A stretch of 64,000 nucleotides of DNA, from assembly GCF_021155765.1 (NCBI RefSeq), contig NC_060105.1, forward strand, positions 16,401,001 through 16,465,000, in the 5' to 3' direction. Each line of letters starts with the position of its first letter. The stretch's first letter is position 1. The position numbers were made by a program, and so were the translations under genes. Positions 33,526 through 45,600 of the stretch are shown here, one piece after another. The notes below the pieces were generated by a model. That model worked only from the letters and a program-made list of their open reading frames with translations. It was not told where the DNA came from and did no database searches. The stretch is from Diprion similis (lineage: Eukaryota > Arthropoda > Insecta > Hymenoptera > Diprionidae).

Positions 33526-33699
33526 GTCTTTGGATTTTATTTTGATTGTGGGTACTTGACCATCGATTTTTAGTTTTATTGTTGCAACGCGGACTCCTGT
33601 ACTTCCTGAGTAATCACGGCAGTTTGGGTATGGTTGACCGCCCGGGATCCGCTTTGTGTTACCGAGGGTCCCTAACCGTTTCCCGAATTCGGATTACTC

Positions 33700-34203
33700 G
33701 AATTTTCTCAAACATTTCTGCGATACTGTAATTTACGACACACATCTATTGTGTAGCCTGTCCTTTTACAATATCTACAAGATGTTCGATTTTCGTTTGT
33801 GGAATTGCCTGCTTGCTTGTTGCTTCGACTACTTTGAGGTTGATTTTGCGTGAAATTTCCACGCCTACTGTTATTTCCGTCATTACTATTGCTTCTGTTA
33901 CTTCCGCAATCACTTCGCGGTTGGTTTTCTCGTCTGAAGCGACAGTTTTCCGTGGCATGGTTGGTTCGCTGACATATTCAGCATTTCATAAATGATTGCG
34001 GATTAGCCTGTTGCAATTGCTGTCTGAAATTTTGTACTACTTTTCCCCTTGCTTTCTCCATCTCGAGTCGTCCACCTAACTCGATGGCTGTATCAAATGC
34101 TTCGGTAAGGGAGGTTGTAACATTGCGTTTTTGACGGATGTTATGGACCGCCACCTCCACCCCAAACTCTATTATCAAACGGTAGCAACGAGAAGTCATG
34201 GCG
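33700..34203 (-). pseudogene. Gypsy B gag, C-terminal part with two knuckles
   Basis: From 34203 the frame continues the capsid region (YRLIIEFGVEVAVHNIRQKR, FDTAIELGGRLEMEKARGK). A second frame then carries two CCHC-type knuckles around 33965-33925 and 33790-33745. In the first a stop codon replaces a residue between the first two cysteines. In the second the histidine position is Tyr. Between them is a Ser/Asn/Arg-rich linker. The upstream part of gag is at 36283-37823, across the insertion at 34209-36277. Confidence 0.8.
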
Positions 34204-34208
34204 TACAA

Positions 34209-36277
34209 TGTGGGCGGAATTAGAATTATACAGAATGTTTTCCTCATTCTGTTTGTTTTAAATATCTTTCCCTATGTCCCGACTACCTCCAATCCCTTCC
34301 CATAAGCGGACGACCCGAGAGCACGTCAAAAAGGAGAACGCCGGCAGAACATGACCTCCCGAACGCTTCTAACAACCTGGGCATGCGAGAATCTCCTTGA
34401 CTTCACCCCGGGCAGGTTCCTCAACGCCTCAGCCAAGTACCTGGGTCTCTACTACCGAACCCCTGCGATATCTCCATGGCTGCCGTCTACCTACGGGACT
34501 GGGTCCATTAACTGAAGGGAAAGAGCATCTCCGAACGACTGCCACCGAGACCGAACGACGTCAAGCCGATCCCGCCAATTCCGATACCGCTAATATTATT
34601 TGGCGTCAAATCGGTGAACCGCAAATTCTTACGGTCCAGCAATGCAGTTCCATCTATATCGAAAAGACGCAAACTCTTCCTCGGCGGGCCGACAACGGCC
34701 CCAACTACCGGCAGTGAACGATATAACCTTCGCTCGACCCCGCTCAACCTGACGGATAGCCGCCTATTGAACCACGAGAGAGACCCGGAGAAACAGTTGA
34801 GAGCCGCGAGCCCTGCCAGGACACCTACCGGCCGCCTTCCCCGGAGACGACGAACCAATGCCATCTCCCGACTGTCTTCTGTTCCTGTTTTGGCAACGCG
34901 GACGAAGCTAGGGAAAGACCGCCATGATAGCGTCACTTCTCGTCCTGCTATCATAGAGACTTGACGTGCTTCTGATTGTCTTGTAGTGAAAATATCTTGT
35001 TACTTCATTTTGTTCAGTGTTCCGAGTATCTTTCCTGTTCTCCAAAGGATAACTAACTCCTGTATTCTGTGAGTAAGCTTCCGTTCCCGCACGACTTCCC
35101 GAGTTATTACCTTGAATCTCTCTTGAATATATCTCTTTCCGATTTAGACGCAACCGATCGAAGCCGCCATTACCGGTACTTCCATCCGTTGCTTTCCTCA
35201 CGGGTTTTCGTGTGCTTATTACCTTTAGATTAACTACCTTTTAATTTATTTACCTGGTGTGTGCTAATATTTTGTTGATATTCTCATCACCATTTCATTT
35301 CTATTGTATTATCACGTGTATCACCTCCCCCCGTGTGAGTGTGTGTATGCATGTGCATGCGATTCTTTATTTGTAATTAGTAGCGTCTCGTCATTATTCC
35401 GCCCATATCTAGTCCATATACTCCGTGTCACAGTATAGTTTGTTACCGAAATCGCGTATAGTCGAACGCAATTGTTAATATAAAATAACAAGGACCGAGA
35501 AAATAGTCAGTATTCCATAAATATTCGCGACAACTACCGAGTGTTGTCCCTTTTGTATAATATCTCCCTGCCTGTTTGTGTTATTCATATCGTTCTAACT
35601 ATTGTGATCTTGTAATATTATATCGAATAAGTCCTAGAGTAGTTAATATTCAATTTCCGCGTTTGTAATTATCGACAAATAATTTGTTGAAATATTGTAT
35701 GTCGAGTTAGGTGTTCTAGTTGAGCCATTTTGTGCCGCTTAGCTTGGCGTCACCGTCCATTAATCGTATCCCTGATATCAATTCTTTTGCTAAAACATTG
35801 TTATTCTCGCCCCCCCCCCCCCCCCCCCCCCGCCGCGTTTCCCGTCGCCTTCCGCGACGCGTCACGGGGACCTATCTGTACTCTGTTTCGCCGACGAAGT
35901 GACATGTTCAAGGTTGAGTAGTTGAGACCTTCCTTATCTACCTCAAATAAATCCCTCTTTTTTTACCTACTAACCTACGGTACTTTGTTTAACGTGTTTT
36001 GTTTCACTCATTGCCCCCACGTTCCCCTCTGCCAAAAACTGACAGCTGAGCATCCCGAGGTCAAGGTCCGCAGCTGAGAGCAGCTGTTTACCTCTTTCGT
36101 TTTTAATTGATCTGCTTTAACTCATTATCGCTATATCGTGGTCATTGCGACCTGGCGCCCAACAGCTTTCTCCTTTCTGATTTCAAGTAAATTTTATAAT
36201 TATTCCTTGTGCACGTTGCGAGCGTTTGCTGGCGATCTAGCTCATCCTTAGATTCCCCGTAAGGTGAGTGTGGCCGT
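34209..36277 (+). mobile_element. LTR-like insertion with primer-site-like sequence, TACAA duplication
   Basis: TACAA at 34204-34208 and at 36278-36282 flanks 2069 bases, and the gag frame of Gypsy B closes when the insertion and one TACAA are ignored. The insert starts TGTGGGCGG. Its layout resembles the long LTR at 51561 (a GC-rich, formerly coding-looking 5' part, a C-run at 35810-35831, then AT-rich sequence). Near its right end TGGCGCCCAACAG (36154 onward) looks like a tRNA-Lys-type primer site. So an LTR of about 1.94 kb plus some 120 bases of leader seems to be present, without a second LTR. The right end (GTGGCCGT) does not follow TG..CA, which is unexplained. Confidence 0.6.
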
Positions 36278-36282
36278 TACAA

Positions 36283-37823
36283 GGTATATCCTTTCAAATG
36301 TAAGCCTATGCTGAATTCTGATGGCAGTCCTTCTATAAAGCCTAATATCTTGAGTGTTTCTGACTCTATGGCTCTTTCAGTTTCTTCATTCACGTGACCG
36401 TTTGTGCTTCGTTCACATTCTAAAATTGCTGTCCTCAAGTCTTTGATTCGACCGATGTATTCTATAATGTGCTCATCAGATCTTTTGAATGCTGTAGCTA
36501 ATTCTCCGCGGTAAAAATTCACTGATCGAGAAGGTGCGAAAACTGTAGATAATTTATCTAGGAACAATTCGAGGGTGTCAAAAGTTTGTTCTTCTACTAC
36601 GATATACGCTTCATCTTTTAGCTTTGTCTTGATATTTCTAACTAGCTGTTTTTCTAATCTAGGTGCAATCACAGCTTTTGCTCGCTTGCAAGCTCGGATA
36701 AATTGAGAAAACGGTAAATTATCCCTGTCGTAAGATGGTATTCGTGCTACAATTGAACCCATCGGAATTGACTGTTCTGTCGTATCGATTTCTACTTCAT
36801 TTTGCGGCCGTTCAGTTCTACCTACATTGATTGATTTTGATATTTCTTTCAAGTCTGCTAATTCGTCTTTTATACTTGCTTCAGAATTTGGAGCGTTTTC
36901 TACTGATGTTACTGAATTTATTTCTCGTTTCGCGATTTCGCGTTTCTCTTCTTTCTCTAGATCTGCAATTAATTTTTTCATTTCCTCTTCTTTCCTTTGG
37001 TATTCTTTCTTACGCTCAGCTAGTAATAACATATGTGATTGATTTTCTCTTGAGTTTCCTGTTTTTGAGCTCTTCAATTTGTTTTTGCATAATCGCTAGT
37101 TCTTTCAAGAATTCTTTTTCACATTCTTTTAACAATATCCGAGGATCTTCTATTGTTTCTAAATCTGCAATAATATTGCTAGGATTTGGGTTAATATCTA
37201 ATTCTGATTGCAAGTGAGGTTCTATACTTTTACCGGTGATTTGAGTTGACTCATTTGATTCCTGGATTTTTGTATGAATCTGAGAATGTTCTACCTCCAT
37301 TTCCTCTACTGTTGTATTAGTACTCGTTACTGATTCTCCAGTTTGTTCATACATATTTGTTTCTACACTAACTTCAGATTCTACTGTTTTCTGTGATGAT
37401 TTTTGATTTTTTCGAGCTTCTTCCAATTGTTTTTTCATTTCTAATTGCTTGACTAGGAATTCCCTGTTCTAATTTCTCTCGTTTCTCACTTTCTGTTAAC
37501 TGTTTGGCTAAAAATTCCTGTTCTAATTTTTCTCGCAGTTCACTTTCTCGTTTCTTGATTTCTTCTTCCGGTTTATTCGATAATTCCGCTGACCGTGACT
37601 CTACTACTTCTTCAGCTTTTCGCACCCTATTTTGCAAGGCATTAATTTGATCAGCGTATTCAGCTTCTGTTTCTTTGGATTGTTTTGATGTATCAGCTAT
37701 TTTTTCACGTTCTACTTGTAGTAACCGTTTTTCTTTATTCACTTGTTCGGTATATGCTAATAATTCTGCCTCTGTAAGAGGAATAACCTTTCCGGTGTCC
37801 TTTACACTTCGCGTTAAAGGCAT
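36283..37823 (-). pseudogene. Gypsy B gag, N-terminal and capsid part
   Basis: Starts with ATG at 37823 (MPLTRSVKDTGK). The first 350 residues, in three frames (37823-37374, 37438-37016, 37077-36277), are a long Glu/Lys-rich coiled coil. The capsid-like domain follows (MGSIVARIPSYDRDNLPFS, then FYRGELATAFKRSDEHI). Two frameshifts (near 37450 and 37060) break it, and the 34209-36277 insertion ends it. The overall design, a long coiled coil followed by capsid, is the same as the gag at 62723, so the two elements are probably related. Confidence 0.85.
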
Positions 37824-37843
37824 GATTTTAAAATAAATAGGCT

Positions 37844-38089
37844 ATGCTGTCACCAATGAGTTTTCACACTCATGAAAAAATAAAAATTGAAGTCGTAATC
37901 AATGGATTACTAATAGAAAAAGAAAAAAAAATCCGGTTTTTGGCTAAATTCGATCCACACCGCTGTGACCACTGTTATGGGCTGGATTGGCTGATGACCA
38001 AACCATTCCAAAAATATAACGCTTGGTTCGAACTAGTTCTCCCGGATGTGAATTATTTGAATTTTGATATCGTTTTCCCTCTTGGTTGA
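37844..38089 (+). other. Antisense ORF in the leader of Gypsy B
   Basis: An 81-residue plus-strand frame whose second half looks protein-like (CDHCYGLDWLMTKPFQKYNA, FELVLPDVNYLNFDIVF). It lies opposite the untranslated leader of Gypsy B. No family recognised. It may be a chance frame. Confidence 0.2.
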
Positions 38090-38117
38090 ACCGACTTTGA
38101 TAATAAAATGGTCACTT

Positions 38118-38680
38118 ACCTTTGGTTGTTGACTGTTGATTCGGGCTGTGTGGGCGACTCTGCGTGTTCGGCCGGTGGTGGGATTGGTATAAAGTTACTG
38201 ATTGTTTCGCTTATATTATGCGTTGAAGGTAATTAATTGTTTAACTCGCGATGTAAGTTGAACACACGGATACTTGTTTATTAAAGTTAGGTTTATGAAA
38301 AAAATGCTTATAATAATTTGATTATAAAAGGTGAAAGGTTTAAATGTAAAAGACACGGAATTCCCTTTTAGCACTTTGGTTTGTTGAATTAAATAAAAAA
38401 GACCTTTTAGGATTTCCAACAGATTCTCTGATCTGATTGACTTGTCTAAGACTGAGAGAATGAGAATTGCTTCTTGTTGACGACTGTTAATAACTGAGAA
38501 ATGAGCGAATGAGAATGAGACCTGAGAATGAAAATTGAGAAATGAGAACGAAAAACGTGAGGCGACCCTTTTTAAAGGTTTACGTACTAATGTTACCTAC
38601 TTCCTGATTGGTTCCCAGCATCTTTGAGAGAGCTACCCAATAAGGAAGTCTTGATAATATTTTGAGTTTTCCATCCGCCC
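38118..38680 (-). promoter_or_regulatory. Probable 5' LTR and leader of Gypsy B with splice donor
   Basis: On the minus strand, upstream of gag, a TTTAAA-type TATA box lies near 38573 and an AATAAA signal near 38275, consistent with U3-R-U5. A consensus donor AAAG/GTAAGT (38118-38121) lies in the leader and could join to a downstream acceptor (for example 25110) to make a spliced mRNA. LTR limits cannot be fixed because no second copy is visible and no clear primer site was found. The right side meets the hairpin at 38683. Confidence 0.45.
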
Positions 38681-38682
38681 TT

Positions 38683-39400
38683 AAGGTGCATATAAAGACC
38701 CGTTGTACACCTCGAAAACGCGGGGATGCAAAACTCCTATACCGCTCAAGCGATCAGATTAGTTATCACTCACAAAAATTGACCAGTTTTTCACAGTTGC
38801 ACTAAATGGATCGACCTATCCGGTAAGATGCCACTCGGCGGTGATGAAACACACATTTTGAGCCCAGTCCCATGAGATTTGATCGTGAAATGACGAAATG
38901 GCAGCTGATCTGGTTTTCGATTACGAAGTACACCGAAATCTCATTTTAGCGACATTAGTTACCGATATTGTGCGCATGCCGGTAATGTATGCGTGGACTG
39001 TCGGTAAGAAATTATCGGCGTGCGTGAAAGGTCGGTAACAAATGTCGCCAAAATGAGATTGCGGTGTTCTTCGTGATTGAAAACCAGATTAGCTGCCATT
39101 TCGTCAATTCACCATCAAATCTCATGGGACTGGGCTCAAAATGTGTGTTTCATCACCGCCGAGTGGCATCATACCGGATAGTTCGATCAATTCAGTGTAA
39201 CTGTGAAAATTTGACCAATTTCTGTGGGTGGTAACTAATCTGTAAATTTTTTTTCAAAATTTTGAAAAAGTAAAAAGACGCTCCACTTTTTGCCAAAATA
39301 AAGCATCAACTGCCCAAGTTTCATCCTGATCGCTTGAGCGGTATAGGAGTTTTGCATCCCCGCGTTTTCGAGGTGTACAACGGGTCTTTATATGCACCTT
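38683..39400. repeat. Long hairpin element
   Basis: Arms of about 340 bases: the left begins AAGGTGCATATAAAGACC and the right ends GGTCTTTATATGCACCTT, with phrases such as AACGCGGGGATGCAAAACTC and CATTTTGAGCCCAGTCCCAT present in both orientations. TTAA-like tetramers lie at the ends (TTAA on the left, TTGA on the right). No coding capacity. It lies immediately upstream of Gypsy B. Confidence 0.9.
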
Positions 39401-39515
39401 GAAGGGGGGGTAAGGGTTTACACTTTTGAAAACTTGATTTTTTTTTTATCTTATTGTTAAACATTTCAAGAATATACTTTCGAAATTTTAAATCGATCTG
39501 AGCAAAACTGTTGAA

Positions 39516-40318
39516 GGGGGGGGGGGGGGGGGGGGGGGGTAAGGGTTTCAGCGTAAAAAAAAAAACACTTTTTTCGTGAATTTTTTTTGAGAATATGGAT
39601 TGAGAAAATTTATTAGAACGTATTGAACATTATTAAGCATACTATTAACAATATTCTGTAATTTTTTGATTCAGAAATATTGCAACACAAGCCGGTGACA
39701 GACCTTTTTTTCTCCACTTTTTTAGCTCAATAAACTTTAAACGCGTTTTTCTCAAAACTACTTTTTCAAAGTCCGTGTTCACTGCCATTTACAAACTACT
39801 TGACCGATTTATTCCAAACTTGGTACACATTTTCAACATATAAGATACCTCCCCCCAACCTTTAGTTAAAATTTTTTTTTTTACAACATTAAGGGGGTTT
39901 CTCACCCACAAAATGGCGGAATTTTTCGTGAAAAATAGCAGTTTACACTTTAGATGGCCACCAAAAATGAAAAAATTTTTTAAATGAAAAAAAAAAAAAA
40001 TAATCGTAGTACGTTGGGGGAAGGATTTGATAATACTTCGACTTAATTTTAATGGATTTTGATTTCAGATAATTTCCGACCGAGATACAGTGAACACCGC
40101 AAATGGTTTTTTTTCTAAGACGTTCTGGGGCAAGCTCTGTCACCAATATTTCTGCAATAGTTTTGCAATATTTCTGCATGAAAAAAATACAGAATACTGT
40201 TAAAAGTATGCTTAATAATGTACAAAAGGTTTCAGTGAATTTGCTCAATCCATAATTTAAAAAAAATGCACAAAAAAAGTGGTTTTTTTTTACGCTAAAC
40301 CCTCCCCCCCCCCCCCCT
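39516..40318. repeat. Long hairpin element with poly-G/poly-C ends
   Basis: The left end is a run of 24 G followed by TAAGGGTTTCAGCGT and an A-run. The right end is the complement (ACGCTAAACCC, then a run of 14 C). Arms with CAGAATACTGTTAA-like and GCAAATATTTCTG-like phrases pair across about 800 bases. A truncated similar end (G7 then TAAGGGTTTACAC) lies at 39405-39425. It abuts the 5' break of Gypsy C at about 40335. Confidence 0.8.
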
Positions 40319-40336
40319 TAATTCCCTCTCGCAGGT

Positions 40337-41072
40337 CTCGACCCGACACTCTCCCGCGTTCCTCAATTTCGGTCGTGAAATGCGCCCCGTTGCGCTGTGG
40401 AAAAAGGCCGAAGAAGATCCGCCGCGAATAGAAATTCAGGATCCGGAAGTGTGGGGAACTCGAGTACGACGTTTGCCGATCATAAGAGAATTAGTCGCCC
40501 AGCATCTTTACGAGGCTTCAGCCCGTCAGGCAAAATATTATAACCGCGGTCGTCGTGATGAAACCTTTCAGTTGGGAGACCGAGTTCTTAAACGGCGACA
40601 CGTCTTATCGTCAGCTTCCGACTATTTTTCCGCGAAATTAGCTCGAAAATTTACCGGTCCCTTCGAGATTACCAAGGTCCACGGACCGCTCACCTATGAT
40701 CACCGGGAGGAATCAGGTCATGAATATTCTCGCATTAACGTTACCGATCTCAAACCGTACCGTTCCGAAGAATTAGAAACTTCCGTAAGTGATGCTGAGG
40801 AGCCAATACCAGGAGAGGGGCCCATTTCGAGTAATCCACCCCCGACTCCGAGTAAATTAGGCCCCCCAGAATACCCTCGAGTCACCATGCCGTTATCCTT
40901 ACAGGTGAACAACGTCGTCGGAGATGAATCGCCGGGAGTTGGAGGAGTGGATCCGGGTCCACTACCCGACCTACGAGGACGAGGCTCTCGGAATGGTTCG
41001 CGGTACCGACCCTTTTGCCCCCTTAACCGCCGAGCAGGTCTCCGATCTGCGGCGAAAGCTGGAGGAGGGTAG
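40337..41072 (+). pseudogene. Gypsy C integrase C-terminal part
   Basis: The frame begins inside the core end (HSPAFLNFGREMRPVALWKK), continues with VAQHLYEASARQAKYYNRGR and FQLGDRVLKRRHVL, and has the GPF/Y-type segment KFTGPFEITKVHGPLTYD, ending with VTDLKPYRSEE. A Pro-rich tail of about 80 residues follows up to the stop at 41072. The catalytic core is not in the window. The frame itself is open from 40337 to 41072. Confidence 0.85.
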
Positions 41073-41801
41073 ACCCCCCACGACCTCTTCGCCGACCCCT
41101 TCCGTTTCCCCGACCCCTATTACCGTGCCGTTCCGTTCCCTAAATTCCCGCCATTACCGTATCCCTACTCGGTCCAAATCCCCTATCCAAGGGGTGAACC
41201 GTATCTTGAAGACTCAAGACGACTACGAAGAGAAAGAAGTAAGGCAGGAGCCTCTACCTACAAGGCCCCAGCCCTTATGGGTGGCGTCCGGAGCTGCCGG
41301 CGTCACCGGGCCCTCACCCCAGTCGCCCTGCTTCCACAAACCACCCCCGACCCGGCTACTTTCCAACTAGATCCCCAACCCGGAGAGTGCGGAAACTGTC
41401 GTCGTCCGGGGCACAACTATTCTTATTGCCCCATCCCCAAGTTACACGAGTTCTGTTTTTCGTGCTTTCGCAAAGAGCGAACTCGCGCTATATGCCTACA
41501 TGCGAACGTTGTCGCGAGGGGTGGGTGAGTGAAATGCGGGCGGCCGTCCCCGAAATCGTTTCGTCCGACCCCCAGCGACACGATAGCGAGCCGGACAAGA
41601 CCGACTCGGCCCCCGGTTTAAATCCCGCCGCACACGACGCTTGTTTCAATGCTGGATTTCCTGCTTGCTTCGTTGCTGGGTTACAAGCGGGCTGTTTTGC
41701 TGGCCGCTGTGATGGGTGCTGTGTGATGTTGGCTGCACACGATGCATGTTGCTGGGCTGGGTTTGTAGATGGCTATGCATATGCAGTGACAGTTTGTTTA
41801 A

Positions 41802-44175
41802 ATGGACGCGATTAAAGTAGAAGTTGTTCGTCGTCGACAATTAGCGATTAGTTTGGTTTTATTATTTGAAAACTCGAGACGAAAAAAAAAAAAATGAGAA
41901 ATACAAGCCTAGGTTGTGGAGTCGCCCGTGGCTCCTACGGCGGGACAACCAACAGAGTGTTTTGAAAATATTATTTGAAGAACTTGCGTACGTATCATAC
42001 ACTGTCAAATATATCTACGCTGAGAAAAGGATTTGTGAGATTTCTACAAACAAAGCTCTTATTCGAATATTAACAAATTAATCGTGCAATTGTATTAATG
42101 AAATAATTATTTAATATGTAATTGCTTCAAGTATAAATTAGAGTTTTGACTGAAAATGAAAGGTCAACTAGATAGGATTTACCAACACAAAATTGACAGC
42201 TTCAATGCATTTGTAGTTCATTCAACTATTGATCAGAAAAAAGAGCATACATATATATATTAGGGTGCTTTTTTTACCGCTATTTTTATTTTTTTGCTCC
42301 CCACTCAAAATCTTGTTGGAAATGTCCCCAAAAAAATTCCCTGAAAATTGAAGCCCTTAATATTAACTCTACGTACTCTCCCAAAGCGTATAAGGATTTC
42401 CCTTTTAAAATATACGTAAACTTTGATTTTTTTTTTAATATCTATATCTCAGCCACATTTTAAGCATTTAGGTCTAAAGGACCTTTTTTTTGTAGGAAAT
42501 CAAATTTCCAACAAAATTTTCTTCTACATTTTTTCGGTCAAGTTGATCGTTTCAGAGATAACAGCGAATTTTGGGCAAGAATCAGCTTTAGTGACCCGTA
42601 CCATCTCACCAGTGGGAGTTGCATTAACGTCATTACAGACAATTTTGAAGATCGTTCAATTCTGCGTAAAAATTGCAACCAAGAACAATGTGATCGCATA
42701 AAATGCGGCTGAGATAGATATTAAAAAAAAATAAAATAAAATAAAAGTTTACGTATACTTTAAACGGGAAATCTTTATACGCTTTGGGAGAGTACTTGAA
42801 GTTAATATTAAGGGCTCCAATTTTCAGGGAATTTTTTTTTTTTTACATTTCCAACAAGATTTTGAGTGAGGAGCAAAAAATAAAAATATTCGTAACAAAA
42901 AAGCACCCTAATATACATCTTTTTAATTTATACAATTTCCTTACATTTTGTAGATATTCATCACAATGTTACGAAAATATTTCTCTTTTAACTATTGAAA
43001 AATCCTTCTCGCAGTGTGCGTATTGTCTTCTTCGAACGTCCCCTTTCAACTATGTATTCTTGGTTTCCTTCAGCCCAGAGGATCCCTCTTCTTTCACAAA
43101 TTACACCCGAATGCAAGAAGATACGTGGAATGAGTTGCTGACATTAGTAGCACCACATATTGTATAGCAGAATACTGTTATGTGCGAAGCTATATCACCA
43201 AGAGATAGACTTTCAGTGACTCTCCGGTTCTTAGCCACAGGCAACACATTCCAAGATCTAAGTTTCTCCACTCGCATCGCTCCTAATACCATTTCTAGTA
43301 TTGTTAATGCAACTTTAGAAGCAATAATTCAAGTCCTTGAAGACAAAGTGCTGACGTTCCCATCAACAGTGGAAGAGTGGATACTTGTTGCCCATAAATT
43401 TGAGACATTATGGAACTTCCCTCATTGCATTGGTTCATTAGATGGCAAACATATAAATTTTCGCCCCCCTCGGAAAGACGGATCCAAATATCGCAACTAC
43501 AAAGGGACAGACAGCGTGGTTTTACTAGCTCTTGTTGATGCGGAATATAAGTTTTTATTTATTGATATCGGACGTAATGGTCGTATGCATGATTCGGCTA
43601 TCTTTCGGGAAAGTCCATTGGGTATTAGAATAAATGCTGGAAATTTGAATTTGCCGCCTTCGTGTGAAATACCAGGATTTAATGAAAAACTTCCGTATGT
43701 GATTGTCGCCGATGATGCCTTTACTTTAAAATCGAACTTGATGAAACCGTATCCAAATCCAGGCTTGACACTAGAAAAGAGAATTTTTAACTATAGGCTG
43801 AGCCGCGCTCGTAGAACGGTTGAGAATGCCTTTGGCATTCTCGCAAATAGGTGGCGAGTTTTACTCATCCCCATGTCCCTTGCCGTTGATAAAGTTGAAA
43901 AAATAACTTACGCATGTGTACTTTTACACAATTATCTTGTAATGAAAAAAAGCTCCAATAGATGGTATCTTCCTCACAATTATAGAATTTCTAACAATTG
44001 TAATGCTAACTCTCAAGAAGCGCTATTATCTGACAGTCAGCAACCTTTGGAGCAACGAGGTAGTAATCGCAGCAGTAATAGTAGTTTAGAGATTCGTGAT
44101 AAATTTTGTGAATATTTTAATACCTCAGGTACTGTACCTTTTCAATATACTGCTGTCGAAACAGGTAATCGGTAG
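41802..44175 (+). pseudogene. Harbinger transposase, nearly intact
   Basis: Exon 1 starts at ATG 41802 (MDAIKVEVVRRRQLAIS). An A-run at about 41881-41893 shifts the frame into KYKPRLWSRPWLLRRDNQQS, and a donor lies at 41992. The main exon begins at about 43074 (PEDPSSFTNYTRM) and runs to 44175. One TAG at 43165-43167 interrupts it where a Lys would be usual. The DDE residues are all present: GSLDGKHI, IVADDAFTL and RRTVENAFGIL. A 1.1 kb intron holds the hairpin at 42261-42910. Phase across the intron does not match exactly with the donor I chose, so exon 1 may end elsewhere. One stop and one homopolymer slip are the only visible faults. Confidence 0.85.
42261..42910. repeat. Long hairpin element in the transposase intron
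   Basis: The ends TAGGGTGCTTTTTT and AAAAAAGCACCCTA are flanked by ATAT on both sides. The arms pair through TCAAAATCTTGTTGGAAATG, CCCTTAATATTAACT and CCAAAGCGTATAAGGATT-like phrases. Length 650 bases, no coding capacity. Confidence 0.9.
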
Positions 44176-44357
44176 CTTCGTTAAGGATATATCTGCAATG
44201 ATAATAGTATTCACCAAGATCGAAATCTATTTTGTGCAAAGAATTTGATGTTTTGTTATGATTTCATTACCTGCCCTTATAAATATTATTAGTATTGAAC
44301 ATGTTTCTTAATAGGATTTATTATCATTTCTTGAACTTATATATCTCGTATATATGG

Positions 44358-44922
44358 GGCATTCCAAGTGAAATCGTGGACGTTGTTCCTTCACCAATGC
44401 GGACCACTACGATTGTATTTTTTTTTCTTGTTTCATTGTGAAAAAGAAGGTGACATATTTTTTTTACACTCCTTCGTTGTTTGGCACGCTGTTTTTGATC
44501 AAAATTCGATGTAAGTCAAAATATACCATTTTGAACGAAAAATTTTTGTACCACAACATTAGGGGTGTAAAATAGTAACGTTTTTTTCATAATAGTATAA
44601 TGGGATTTGTCAGGCTTATAATTATTTTTATCGATTTAAAAACAAAAAAAATTATAAGCATGGCAGATACCATTATGCTATTATGAAAAAAAGTTACTAT
44701 TTTACACTCCCAAATTTATGATATAAAAATTTTTCTATTAAAAATGGTATATTTTGAGTTACGTCTGATTTTGATAAAATATAGCGTGTCAAACCACGAA
44801 GGGGTTGGGAAAAAAAATACGTCGATTTTTTTTTCCCAAAAAAAAAAAAAACAAAAAAAAAATACACTGTAGTGATCCGCATTGGTATGAGGGAAAAACT
44901 CCACGATTTCACTTGGAATGCC
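44358..44922. repeat. Long hairpin element
   Basis: The ends GGCATTCCAAGTGAAATCGT and the complement ending GGAATGCC bound 565 bases. Arms pair through ATGCGGACCACTAC, AATATACCATTTT and TGTAAAATAGTAAC-like phrases. It lies about 180 bases after the transposase stop. Confidence 0.85.
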
Positions 44923-45060
44923 AGGTTATGTCAAGTAAACCACCACATGTTGATCAAGAATTCAATGTTTTATTATGTAATTCATTAAAATTATTTCACT
45001 AATTTTATGGGTAATAAACATGTTTCTTAATACTGATTAAATATTATTCTTTTTCTACTC

Positions 45061-45083
45061 ATATATATATATATATATATATA
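45061..45083. repeat. AT dinucleotide microsatellite
   Basis: An uninterrupted run of AT repeats, about 11 units. Confidence 0.95.
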
Positions 45084-45094
45084 CAGTTTTTTTT

Positions 45095-45600
45095 ATTGGA
45101 GAAACGATACAACAATAAAAAATCTGTATTTCCACGCATTTTAACAACCATAGTCAAAAGTAAACTCTGACAAAAAATGTTAAAAGTTGTCTCCATCGAC
45201 CAAAAATTATATGATGAAATCCCTGCTAGACTTAATTTACCGAAATCCCCTTTCTCGAGGTAAAATTTCACAGTAAAACTGATCAAATCACAGGGTGATA
45301 CGAATAGACTAATAAAAATTAATGTTTCGAGAACAAAACGGAAACAATTTTATTTTTGTTTTGTTTTCAAAATTGTATAAATTATTAGTCTATTCCCTGT
45401 ACCACTTCGTCAGGTCATTTAGATTTATGTGAGATTGCACCTTGTGACAGGGGATTTTGATCAATCAAGTCTAGTTGGTGACTTCATCAATATATGATTT
45501 CGAGTCGACGGAGAACCTTTCAACATTTCTTGTCCCACCTTCGACAAAGCTTCTTACAATGCATGAAAGCAATCATTTTTCAAACGGGAATGGATAAAAG
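45095..45600. repeat. Diverged hairpin element
   Basis: The centre (about 45349) is flanked by GAATAGACTAATAA on the left and TTATTAGTCTATTCCC on the right. Further out, CTAGACTTAATTTACCGAAA and ATCAAGTCTAGTTG, and AAATGTTAAAAGT and CCTTTCAACATTT, face each other. Arms of about 250 bases are more diverged than in the other hairpins, so this copy is older. Confidence 0.65.

Larger units (their letters stand above)
24189..38680 (-). mobile_element. Ty3/Gypsy LTR element B with macro-type domains, interrupted twice
   Basis: Minus-strand order: leader and probable 5' LTR (38680-37830), coiled-coil gag, zinc knuckles, protease, RT, RNase H, macrodomain, second macro-like segment, integrase, then a glycoprotein-like fragment. 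It is interrupted by a TTAA-flanked DNA transposon in integrase and by a TACAA-flanked insertion in gag. In both cases the coding frame closes when the insertion and one target copy are ignored. Each gene also has frameshifts, so it is dead. Whether the glycoprotein-like fragment (24189-25123) is part of the same element is uncertain, because about 1 kb with a plus-strand gene-like segment lies between it and the end of pol. Confidence 0.85.

Noticed and set aside
34508..34954. Minus-strand ORF of 148 codons in the LTR-like insertion
   Set aside because: GC-rich LTR sequence, overlapping an equally long plus-strand frame; neither has a family signature.
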